The notes under the pieces: generated by a model
Databases searched by the model: none
What the model was told of the DNA's origin: nothing
Seen by the model: only the letters and a program-made list of their open reading frames with translations
Shown: positions 10,425-20,667 of the stretch, piece by piece
Layout of the letters: each line of letters starts with the position of its first letter
Position numbering within the stretch: position 1 is the stretch's first letter
Assembly: GCA_011947345.1 (NCBI GenBank)
Contig: JAAVTG010000337.1
Coordinates: 1-64,000 of the forward strand
From: Phytophthora quininea
Lineage: Eukaryota; Oomycota; Peronosporomycetes; Peronosporales; Peronosporaceae
Reading direction: 5' to 3'
Length of the DNA stretch: 64,000 bases
Made by a program: the position numbers and the translations under genes

Positions 10425-10484
10425 GATAGGTTCGAACCCAACGACCTTCCCTTCCGGGTGCTCTACCACTGAGCTACTGAGGTG
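10425..10484 (-). other. tRNA-like remnant inside the Crypton 3' region
   Basis: On the minus strand an A-box-like TAGCTCAGTGG (10476-10466) and a B-box-like GGGTTCGAACC (10439-10429) are spaced as in a tRNA. The anticodon arm between them is shortened and cannot form a normal 7-nt loop, and the acceptor and T stems do not pair well. It is a tRNA-derived or SINE-like relic, not a working tRNA gene. The two boxes could still recruit TFIIIC. Confidence 0.5.
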
Positions 10485-10834
10485 GGGGTTAGTACAGCTC
10501 AAGACAGGGGTATACTCGTTGGAGGCCCGAGGGGAATTAACACCGCCACAATTCTTCGTGGCGGGCGACAACCCTGCTAGCCGCGCCGTGTTCGGCACGA
10601 CCCCTCAATACACCCTCCTGGGCGGTCACTCGGCCACTGACACGCGTCGGCAAGTTTCGCGTCGCCGAAACCAGTCATTTGTGCCGGCGTATTTACCTTT
10701 TTTCGAGTTTTTACGGAACTATGTACAATTTGCATAAGCACACTCATTTCAGCATTTCCCAGGAGGTAACTTGAGTTTTGTATTCATACAAACTACTAGT
10801 GTGCGTCGGAAAGGTCGGCGGTCGGATAAATTTT

Positions 10835-10841
10835 GGTATGG
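10835..10841. repeat. Right copy of the 7-bp direct repeat flanking the Crypton
   Basis: GGTATGG, identical to 7990-7996. In the Fanzor frame it reads as CCATACC, coding part of VPY. Confidence 0.75.
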
Positions 10842-12959
10842 CACCGCGTCCAGCACCGCGTGGCATACCAAGCAAAATTTGCTTGTGCGGTACTCGTCCA
10901 CGGTAACGAACGTGGCCAGTCGTGCGAGGGCGCTCTTGAGACCTTGGATCGGGACGTGTATGTTGCCCCTGAGACTCACTTGGCTGTTCCAATTGCCGAA
11001 CGCAACGCATACACCTGGGTCGCGTTGTGGGATAAGACGCTCAGCGAGCTTCACCACGGCCTTCTTCTTGAATCGCGCCTGCGTGAACCGCCACTTGCGG
11101 AACCCGTGTGCCGCGCAGAACGTAGTCATCTCGCCCACGCGAGCCCACACGAACGGGAGGCGAAACAGGTAGAGCTGGTACGACGCCGTTTTGAACGATG
11201 GCTTATTGTCGATGAAGTAGCTGTAGCCGGGGAATCTGACCTTCATGCCCTTGATCCAGTAGGCATGATGCGAAACGCGGCTTAAGTGCTTGTACTCATG
11301 GGACCGCGCAGCTTGCACATGGCCGTCCTCCGCCTGGAACTGGTCGCGGCGACGCACGCAGTGCTTGCGCGAGACGTGCATGGGGTGCTGCTTTGGCAAA
11401 TCTCGCACCACCCAGCGACATCGCACACGGCGAGCGACCGGCACTTGCGTCCGCATCTGTGTCGTCGAGCCTCGCGTCGGTGACGACGCTTTCCATGACG
11501 GCGACCACCGACATGTCCTGGACACACACTGCACCACCCCGGAGTCGGGCACGGGTTGGCACCGGGGCACGGGCACGGGTGACACGCTTGGCGTATGCCG
11601 TGTAAAGCGATCTCATGCCTGGGTCGACGCCAATGACGGTGTGCGGATGGTAGTTAGGGTCTAGAGGCCTTGAAACGGGGTCGGCATCGATGTGATCACC
11701 AATATCTTGTAGCCATCGGTGCGGATGATGCACTCGACGTGGAACTCCGATGCGCGGGTCGATCTGCCGGCTCTGTAACCGGGAGAGGCGGAAGTGGGTC
11801 ATCCACATTCGGTGTTAGGCACGCTCGAATTGTGGCCAAGTGGTATACCGACGGGTGCGACCCTGGGTTCCCGTGTTGAGGCCGAAGATGTCCACGTTGT
11901 GCCGGGCGATGATCCGCTTAGCCATCTCGTACAAAACCCTCGAGTTGATGGTGATGCACGACGGGATTGGGGGCGTCGGCTGTGGCAGCACCGTGTAGAG
12001 CGTGCATCCTTGCGGTATCACCGGCTGTTCATGCATGTCTTCACGCATCCCCAACATGTCGAACAGCTTGCTCAGGAAGAGCACTGGATGCGCGGCAATA
12101 TTTGCGTCAGTGGGGAAGCTCTAGCCAATCCATCCACTCTCGATCCGCGAGACTTGGTGCAGCCACCGGAAACTTCAGCCGGTGTTCCGTTTCCGCTGCT
12201 TGCTCGGCAGAGACCGACGAGAAGACTTGGATGGACCGCTTGAGACGCTGTTCGAAGTTGCTGGTAATGTGAAGAAGAGCGTCTTTTGCCATCTCCTTTA
12301 ACAATGCGTCGATGCTATTCCCACCGCATGAGAGCCTCAGCGGAGTGTAGCCTTCCGTTGCATCTCTTCGCGTTCGGTATGTCTGCAGTGTCTGCTCCAA
12401 AGCAGCGTTCCGGTTGACGCGCGGAGGAGCCCCGTTGTCGGCATGAAGGACGCCCGCGAGACACCCACGGAAGAAGGTGCTATCCAGCCGAATGATCGTC
12501 TCCAGGACCCTTCCAGGGACTCTTGTGCTGGGGTGAAGCGGGTAGGGGCGTCTGTGGGCTTCGAATAGCCGAATACAGTGAACGTTGGCCACGTGTCACG
12601 CCTCCACCTTGGCTTGCTGAAGAGATCTGACCCGATCCTCGACTTCATTGAGTAGGAGATCACCGAGAAGGCCAGGCATCTCATTCGGTGGTCGGAGTTG
12701 ATTCCACTTGGTAGTAAGCGTCGAGTATTGAAGCGGAGCGCCGTGTTGCATCCGCAGCAAGCGTTTTCGTCGACGGACGTCGACGAAGCGACGATGGTCA
12801 TCATCGGGGTCTGGCGGGTCCCACAATGGCGGGTCGCCACCCTTGGCAGCTTCGACGTCGAGCTGCATGACCACTGGGCGACGAGGCCGAAGGTAGTAGG
12901 GGGCGAGGAGGTGGCGGTCTTGGTGAGGCGAGTTGAAAAGTGGTTGGGTTTGAAGGCAT
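10842..12959 (-). pseudogene. 5' and central part of a Fanzor (TnpB-like RNA-guided nuclease) gene, several frame breaks
   Basis: Read on the minus strand from about 12959. An N-terminal region with STLTTKWNQLRPPNEMPG and LEQTLQTYRTRRDATEGYTP is followed by a helical segment (DALLHITSNFEQRLKRSIQV). The RuvC-I motif is IGVDPGMRSLYT at about 11640. A helical block with HEYKHLSRVSHHAYW and FKKKAVVKLAERL leads to VCVAFGNWNSQ, then VDEYRTSKFCLVCHA, the Thr-Ser plus first CxxC of the zinc finger. This order is diagnostic of TnpB/Fanzor1. The frame shifts or stops at least near 12595, 12107, 11812, 11700 and 11300, so it is a pseudogene even before the Crypton. No linked transposase of its own is evident. 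The upstream limit is uncertain. Confidence 0.78.
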
Positions 12960-13100
12960 GCTACTGGTATGTCAGTGGCGTCGAAGAGTACTTGACGATC
13001 TATCGTGTTGAAGTTGAATTCGACAATCGTCTCCCATCTGAGCGAGGCGAACGACGCGGGCGAGGAGGTGCCGGGCGTCTATTGTTCGCTCACCTTCCGC

Positions 13101-13992
13101 AGCCTACAGGACCCGTACTCGAATCGAGGTGGCGACACCCTGGTAAGCCACTACAGCACGCTGCGGACCGACAACCTGAAGGCCATGCTGGACGGCGGCC
13201 ATCCCGACGCTGACGGTGCGCGAGATGCTCAGGTTCGCCGACATGTGCGTGAACGGGCCACCGGAGGACCAACTGGAGGAGATGCGCGACATCGTGGCGC
13301 TGCGCACGGAGCTGTTCCCACAGATCTTGGGTCTGGAGAGCTGCGCTGACACGATGGCGGGTAATGCCTTGCTGCGCGGTGTCAGCGGTGGTGAGCGCAA
13401 GCGTGTGACCGTGGGTGAAGTGTTGATCGGTGGCCAGAGTCTGTTCCTGCGTGACGAGATTTCCACGGGTCTCGACAGTGCCGCCACGTTCGACATCATC
13501 AAATCGCTGCGCACTTGGTGCAAGACGCTCAGCGGGTCGGTGATTGTGGTCCTGCTGCAGCTTACTCCTGAGGTGGTAGAGTAGTTCGACGATATCTTGG
13601 TGATCAGCGCGGCTACATGGTGTACACGGCCCGCGGACGGAGATCCTGGACTACTTCGAGGAGCGCGCCCGCCTTGCGTCGACCCTGCCGACTTCTTGAT
13701 CGAGATGGCTTCGGGCCGCGGTGACCGGTACGTCAACGGCCGAGTGGCGAAGAAGGATCTGGCGGTGAAGTCGGAGGACTTCAATAACTTGTTCTGCCAG
13801 TCGATCATCTACAGGGAAACCCACGAAGCCATCAGCAAGGGCTTCAACAAGCACCAGTTCGAGAACCCCGAGGATTTCCAGAATGCCAAGACCGTGGGCA
13901 ACCTGGCTCGCTCCAAGCAGACGTCGGAGTTCGGTCTTGCGTTCGTCCCGAGCATGTTGCTGCTGCTGCACCACCAGAAGCTCATTTTCCGC
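13101..13992 (+). pseudogene. PDR-type ABCG transporter pseudogene with large internal deletion
   Basis: Begins with the N-terminal signature DPYSNRGGDTLVSHYSTLRT, then jumps at about 13200 to PTLTVREMLRFADMC, losing the stretch with the Walker A motif. The frame at 13216-13584 keeps the ABC signature region (GVSGGERKRVTVGEVL), Walker B (QSLFLRDEISTGLDSA; the residue before DE is R where C is usual) and TPEVVE before a stop. A second frame resumes with DPADFLIEMASGRGDRY and ends near LLLLHHQKLIF, before the first membrane domain. PDR transporters export drugs and lipids; this copy cannot bind ATP normally. Confidence 0.8.
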
Positions 13993-14016
13993 CTGGTTGA
14001 GCGGCTTCGAGCGCGC

Positions 14017-14238
14017 TCAAACGGAGCACACTTTGCACAGTCGAAGCTTGGAGTAGCCGATTACGGGCAGGCCATCCACCGTCTCCACCGTCGAACAGGC
14101 GACCTCGCCGCACCGAAGGCAGTGGTGTTTGCGACGCAGCGCATGGAAGTTCCCCGTGGAGAGGTGATCGGTGCTCTTGATCAACGTGGCTCGCTGGATG
14201 TAGAGCTGGCTGCTCATGCGTAACACTAGAGCGATCAT
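14017..14238 (-). pseudogene. FYVE-like zinc finger remnant
   Basis: Minus-strand frame containing LRRKHHCLRCGEVACS, the core R+HHCRxCG of FYVE fingers, and later RLCKVCS with the last CxxC. The start MSSQLYIQRATLIK has no visible partner and the segment between the cysteine pairs is short. Probably a fragment captured or left by transposon activity; intact FYVE domains bind PI3P on endosomes. Confidence 0.55.
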
Positions 14239-14430
14239 CCTGGATAGCCTAGTCCACTACAGTAAATACATCAATACCTTTGTTAACGCTTATCACCTCT
14301 GGTGGGTGAGCCTCTCCCGGTGTTATTTCCCGGCGGTACAGCCGCCCATAGTATCCGTTAGTATAAAATGCCTCATAATAAACTCAAGTATAATTGCTCA
14401 TCAACAGCTTCAGTCATTTCTAAATTGACA

Positions 14431-15084
14431 ATGAGCACTACCATCACCTCCAGCGCAGCCACCAGCGCCGTCACCATGGACAAAGCGGTGTACGAGCGAT
14501 TTTGCAGACAAGTGCTCAAGAGGAAGGACGGTGGAGGCTACATACAAGGTCTAGTAGCTAGATATTTGTATAACGAATTAAAGACTAGAGTTCCTAGAGA
14601 TGCGAAAAACCCATGGCACCAACTATTGCGAGCAACAACCGAGTGTCTGGAATCGATCGAGCGTCGCCGCATTACGAAGACCTCCATCAACTCCTACCTA
14701 CAGCGACAAAGTGCGGAAGGACCAAGGCAAGGACAAGGCCAATGCCCAGAACAAGGTCAAGGTCAAGGTCAAGGTCAAGGACACGGTCAAGAACCAAGCG
14801 ACTCGGGCCCCGCGGCCGCGCCGTCGCCGCCACCGTCGAGCCGCTCCCAAGCAGTAGCGTCGCCACCTCCCCGCGCAGCAGCACCCAGGCTGCGGACGTT
14901 TCCAGCGGCTCCCGGCGCTAACTACCCCTTCAACGAGCTCCTTGGCCAGCGCACGGTCGACGAGGAGCTCCAGTTCTTGGTGGGCTGGTCACCCACGTGG
15001 AAGCCTGCCGCCAACGTCCCCGCGGAGGCAATTTGGGCGCTCCAGAACATGCTTTGCTCGCGTCGCTGCGCTCGACGCGTGTAG
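14431..15084 (+). CDS. Hypothetical protein with a Gln-Gly repeat and a chromodomain-like C-terminus
   Basis: 217 aa from ATG 14431; an earlier in-frame ATG at 14368 sits right on a TATAAAA box (14362-14368), so I prefer the later start. Just upstream is TCATTTC (14414-14420), like an oomycete initiator. Residues about 12-90 are a basic helical region (YERFCRQVLKRKDGGG). Next comes a GQ repeat encoded by a GGTCAA hexamer run (about 14755-14790) and a Pro/Ala/Ser linker. The end, EELQFLVGWSPTWKPAANVP, has the spacing of a chromodomain's WxxxxxTWEPxxNL. Its neighbours are transposon remains, so it may be an accessory transposon ORF. Family not recognised. Confidence 0.4.
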   Translation: MSTTITSSAATSAVTMDKAVYERFCRQVLKRKDGGGYIQGLVARYLYNELKTRVPRDAKNPWHQLLRATTECLESIERRRITKTSINSYLQRQSAEGPRQGQGQCPEQGQGQGQGQGHGQEPSDSGPAAAPSPPPSSRSQAVASPPPRAAAPRLRTFPAAPGANYPFNELLGQRTVDEELQFLVGWSPTWKPAANVPAEAIWALQNMLCSRRCARRV

Positions 15085-15379
15085 CCGTGTAGCTTCCGTA
15101 GTATAACCTGCATAAACACATATCAAACGTTGGTGGCCAACAGCACTGCACACCTTTCCGGATTCGCAGTGCTGAGCCACCACCACACACTCGAAGGTTT
15201 CGCGATGATGGCGCCCTGCACACCCGTAGGTTTCGCAGCTTAGATGCCAATAGCACAACAGTAGAGTCGAGTTGCAATCCAGTTTATTTAATTCTTTTTA
15301 ATCTTCATAACAGGGATCACAAATAACATAGTGTTAGAACTAGAACACATTCCCAGCAGCACACAACAAGCAAACACTT
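15085..15379. other. Non-coding stretch before the hAT-like ORF
   Basis: Nothing recognised. It contains a GTAGGTTTCGCAG and CGAAGGTTTCGCG pair of similar short motifs and may hold the left end of the hAT-like element, but no terminal inverted repeat could be matched with sequence after 18039. Confidence 0.3.
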
Positions 15380-18039
15380 ATGTGTCTTCGTGCATTCCTT
15401 CGTCCTCTGTTCGCCCAGGTCTGCTGTTGTAATTGGTCTGCTGCAAATTGCTGTGTGAGCATTGCTCAGCTCGCAAAGGAAAATAAGCGAGCTTTCAGTT
15501 TTAAGCGCGCTTATTTTGCTCAACAGCCGGTCGTGCGACAGCTTGAGCTGCAGTCTCACGGAGAGGTGTGGCGAATGCGCTCGGGAGATCGCGGCGACAA
15601 GCCCAAGAAGCACAAGGACCGCGGCGTCAAGTTCAATGAGAAGCACGCGCTCAAGTACGGACTGTCGGTGTGCAACCGCAACGCCGCCACTAACGTGGTG
15701 GAGTCCGTCATGTGCAAGTTCTGCGTGGTCTTCGGCAAGGAATCAGCCGCCGATTCGACACGCAAGCGCCGCGCCACCGCTAACATCAAGTACTTCCGCC
15801 AGCCCTTTCGGGCGGACCATTACCTCTCCCACCTGGAGATCAACCACAAGCACAAGTGGACCGAGTACGAGCGGTCCTCCTGCTCCGACAAAGAAATGTT
15901 CTTCGCTGCGCACATCGAGGAAGGCACGTTCCACTCGCTGATTGTGGCGCAGCAACAGCAGTTTACCAACACCCAGACAAAGAGCGGCATCGTCGCGGGG
16001 AATGTTGCGAGTGTCATGGCACCTGTCGTGCAATCAGTGGGGTCTGTGCGGCTCCCGGCCTCGGAAATCGAGAAGCGCATTGTGGAAGAGCTGGTGGGCG
16101 AGCTGTTTTTCAACCCCAGCGACGAGGCCAGTCTGACAAAGGACCAGGCCCTACAAGTTTTTGCAGGAAGGAAGGCACGGACAACTACGACATCTTACTC
16201 AAGAACCAGCGTCTGTACGATCTGGCAATCAAGTTCGTATCGTGCGGTGCATCCTTCCGATTGGCTTCGCGCATGGTTCAATGCACAAAAGACGAAACCA
16301 AGTTGGCCTACTATGGTGGTTGCACAGATCACAAAGTTGCAGGTTATCTGCGTGCGGTCCTAGCCAGCAATTTCCAGAAGATCGCACTCATGATGCGCTC
16401 CTCGTGGACATACGCGTTGGCCACTGACGCAGCAGTACACCAAGGAACCTCGTATCTGGACGTTCGCCTGCGCATTTGGCACAACTGTGCGTTGCAGGAC
16501 TTCCATTTGTTCTCAATACCTTCTTTCGACCAGCATCCAGCCCCGGCGATCATGCTCCGTCTTGCACGCTGTCTTGATGTATTAGATTCACGATGGCGTA
16601 ACAAGTTACTAGGCACCACGACAAACGGTGGTGTTAACACTGGGCGCAATACTGGGATGACAGGAAGCCAACAGGGTCTGTCGGCAAGGATCGCTACACT
16701 TGTGAAAAAGCCGGCATTCTATCTCATATGGTGCGGTGTTGATCAACTAGAGCAAGTGGTGAAGAATTGTGTGGGGGCGTTTTGCCAGAAAGGGTTTTAT
16801 GATGAACTGGTATCAGTTCTGGCCGCGTTGCGGCAGGACGAGAATTCGCTGCAGAATGGGTCATCTGCAGTGTTTGATGGCGAGACTATTCCGGATGTGA
16901 CAGCGTCATTCAGCACCACACGCGGTTTTGCCGGCAAACTCATAGGGGCACTAAAGTGGCTCATGGAGCATCGACTTGCCATTATGCGGTGTTTGCTAGG
17001 CTCATTCCCGACATGCGTGCCATCCGCGTCGTGGTGGGTGTGCATCACTGTTGCACATCGAGTTATGGCTGAAATTGCGTACTTTATGAAGAAATTAATT
17101 GCCATGGAGAGCGGTGTCAACCACGTAAGCGAGCAGGTGCAGGAACTTTGCAAACTAGCGCTGATTATGGCGGATGTCGTGGGTGCACGACGAGACTTGT
17201 GGGAGGCTCGAGCCACGGAAGACGCGTGCGCTGCTGGGTCGTTCCAGTTGACTTACCAAAATGCTCAGCAGTTCATTCAGAATGAAGGAGGCCCACTAGC
17301 CATTGAGATGTTTGACACTCTTCGAGGCGTTGAGCGGCTGCATATCGCCAAATCCGTGGCGCATTTCGCTGTGGACCTCATTGCTGGCGTGGCAACAATA
17401 GCACAGGAAGGACGGCACTATTGTGCAGATGACGTGGGTGTGCTAGTAAACCCGCCGACCGTCATGCCTATCAAGGTGTTTGAAATGGCGTATGATACTT
17501 TCGCCAAGGTGCTGAACGATCAAGAATCTCGCCTCCGTGAAACCTTCTCGGAAGAAGAAATTAGGTCTATCCAGACGGAGTTCGACGAGTTCGTGCAGAC
17601 CGTGAAGCACGAGCCTGTTCTCAGTGGTGTACTACGGAAGCATGGTCGCGAAACGGACATCTCCTTTGCGTGGTCTTGTGTGAATGGCAAGTTCCGCCTG
17701 CTCCAGGAGTTTGTCGGTGGTCTCGCAACAGTGGTGCCGGAAACGTCTGCTGGTACGTTAGCGTACCTGAATTGGGAGAAACCCGACTACCGTCAGACAA
17801 TGGTGGACTTTGCACTCGAGGGTATCCTGCACGCCAAACAGAAGACGAAAGTGGAGCTAGTAGACATTCATTATGTGCCGGCCTCCACCACAGTCAACGG
17901 TAGCGCGGAGGGTCCCTGTATCAACTTGTCGCGCGCGCCCCTGTCGTCGGCAAACATTCCACTGGGTATGCAAACTGCCGTGGTCGCGCAGGATATTGCC
18001 AACTTGGACTCCAAGGTGGCTCAATCTCGTTCTGTGTGA
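15380..18039 (+). pseudogene. hAT-like transposase, one frame break at a T-run
   Basis: Frame 1 (15380 to about 16162) carries KKHKDRGVKFNEKHALKYGL, a CKFCVVFGKE cysteine pair and later a LEINHKHKW histidine pair, forming a BED-like zinc finger. The frame then moves by one: adding a T to the run 16158-16162 joins it to the frame that stays open to TGA 18037-18039. The second part has SWTYALATDAAVHQGTSYLDVRLR (DDE/RNase H-like first strand with the catalytic Asp), an ISFAWSCV segment and a C-terminal ALEGILHAKQ region. This matches the large hAT-related transposases of oomycetes. About 880 aa if restored. No flanking target duplication was found. Whether it is active depends on whether the frame break is real. 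Confidence 0.65.
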
Positions 18040-18106
18040 TAAGAATTTGTGCATAAAAGTTACTGTAAAGCCAGACCGGCAGTTTTTACTATCGAGGGTT
18101 TGCAGC

Positions 18107-18865
18107 ATGGGACTCCATGCTCTGCTTCCGGTACTGTTGTTGGCGATCTCGGGGCGCCTTACACACGCGAAAGAGGTGTTCACGGGCAAGGCTACAACGT
18201 ACGGCCTCGAGTCGGCACTCGGCGGGAGTTGCAGTGCTCGGATGGCACCGTACGGAGTAAACGCTTCACTTTTCGTGGCAATGAACTATGACCAGTACTA
18301 CGAGTCGTCGAGCTGCAGCCGCTGCTTGTCCATCACCGGCGACAGCGGTACGGTGACCGCCTTCGTAGCTGATCTCTGTTACGAGTGCGGATATGGGAAT
18401 CTGGACCTGAACACAGCGCTGTGGTACACGGTTGTCGGCGGGGATCCCCGCATTTCGGAGATTTCGTGGCATTTCACACCTTGCCCAGACGAGCAGGAGA
18501 AATATTGCTGGAAAGAAGGCAGCAACGCCCAGTGGTTCGCGCTGCAAGTTCCCAACTCGCGCGACGGCGTGAAGGCAATGGAAATCAACGGCGTGACCGG
18601 CGAAGTCATTGGTGTCACTTCTTTCTACCAAGTGTCGGGCGTGTTAATTGATCTGGAGAATGTCAAGGTGAAGATCACATCCAATGAAGGCATTACATCC
18701 AAGGCAACGCTCAAGCCCTTGGACTACAACAATTGTCCTATGACTGATGACTCGACAAGTTCGACGACAGGCGGCACCACTACCGTTACCACCGACACCA
18801 CCGGCGCCACAGCGCACTTTTCAGCATGGGAAGCATACAGAAGAAGGAGAGTTAAGTTCTACTAG
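18107..18865 (+). CDS. Secreted expansin-like protein
   Basis: 252 aa from ATG 18107. Residues 1-21 (MGLHALLPVLLLAISGRLTHA) form a signal peptide. The mature protein starts with EVFTGKATTYGLESALGGSC, the expansin D1 opening, continues with cysteines in SSSCSRCLSITGD and DLCYECGYGNLDL, and has WHFTPCPDEQEKYCWKEG. The second half (FALQVPNSRDGVKAMEINGV) is the beta-rich D2 domain, followed by a Thr/Ser-rich tail ending in a basic WEAYRRRRVKFY. Expansins loosen cellulose networks without hydrolysis; in oomycetes they act on their own or on plant walls. The frame extends upstream into hAT sequence, but the signal peptide fixes the start. Only 67 nt separate it from the hAT stop. Confidence 0.8.
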   Translation: MGLHALLPVLLLAISGRLTHAKEVFTGKATTYGLESALGGSCSARMAPYGVNASLFVAMNYDQYYESSSCSRCLSITGDSGTVTAFVADLCYECGYGNLDLNTALWYTVVGGDPRISEISWHFTPCPDEQEKYCWKEGSNAQWFALQVPNSRDGVKAMEINGVTGEVIGVTSFYQVSGVLIDLENVKVKITSNEGITSKATLKPLDYNNCPMTDDSTSSTTGGTTTVTTDTTGATAHFSAWEAYRRRRVKFY

Positions 18866-19171
18866 CATCTTCCGCGTCTAACGAGAAGAAGTACATACAA
18901 CCCACCTAGCTTCAGCGTCCATTTTCCTATCCCATCAGCCGGAGTAGGCGATGACGAAGCGCTCGCCGTAGATGATTCAACAAACTTCCACTGATGGCAA
19001 GTTGGCGTTCATCGAGTTGCACACGACGAAGTAGGCTGACCTTACCTGCTGCAGAGACCGTCGGTGTTGAATACCTCGTCAACTGCCACTATCATCTCAA
19101 AAAACACCGACAAAATGATGACATCAGACTGTTTCCATTATTATTGTAGGTCTTCCTCCAAACGTATCAAT
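18805..19171. repeat. Left arm of a large inverted repeat (3' flank of polyubiquitin A plus expansin 3' end)
   Basis: Reverse complement of 24447-24813, read as identical except near the outer end (CGC versus TGT in the expansin tail). It includes the last codons of expansin and continues through the polyubiquitin units. A stretch around 18935-18975 is a decayed relative of the SNF2 gene's C-terminal coding end (compare 31940-31985). Confidence 0.85.

Positions 19172-20667
<1,496 letters not shown>

Larger units (their letters stand above)
7997..10834 (+). mobile_element. Crypton (tyrosine-recombinase DNA transposon) inserted in the Fanzor gene
   Basis: About 2.84 kb between two GGTATGG copies. 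It carries one intact recombinase ORF (8263-10224). Near each end is TTTATCCGAC: direct at 8010-8020 and 8244-8254, and inverted (GTCGGATAAA) at 10821-10830. A second short match, AGTTTGTAT followed by an A-rich stretch, lies inside both ends in inverted orientation. Cryptons usually lack long terminal inverted repeats, so these short ones are probably recombinase binding sites. The intact ORF and clean junctions suggest a young insertion. The left 260 bp and the right 600 bp are non-coding. Confidence 0.8.

Noticed and set aside
10743..10765. CTCATTTCAGCATTTCCC as an oomycete core promoter
   Set aside because: Resembles the consensus but the spacing is off by one and no gene follows on the plus strand.
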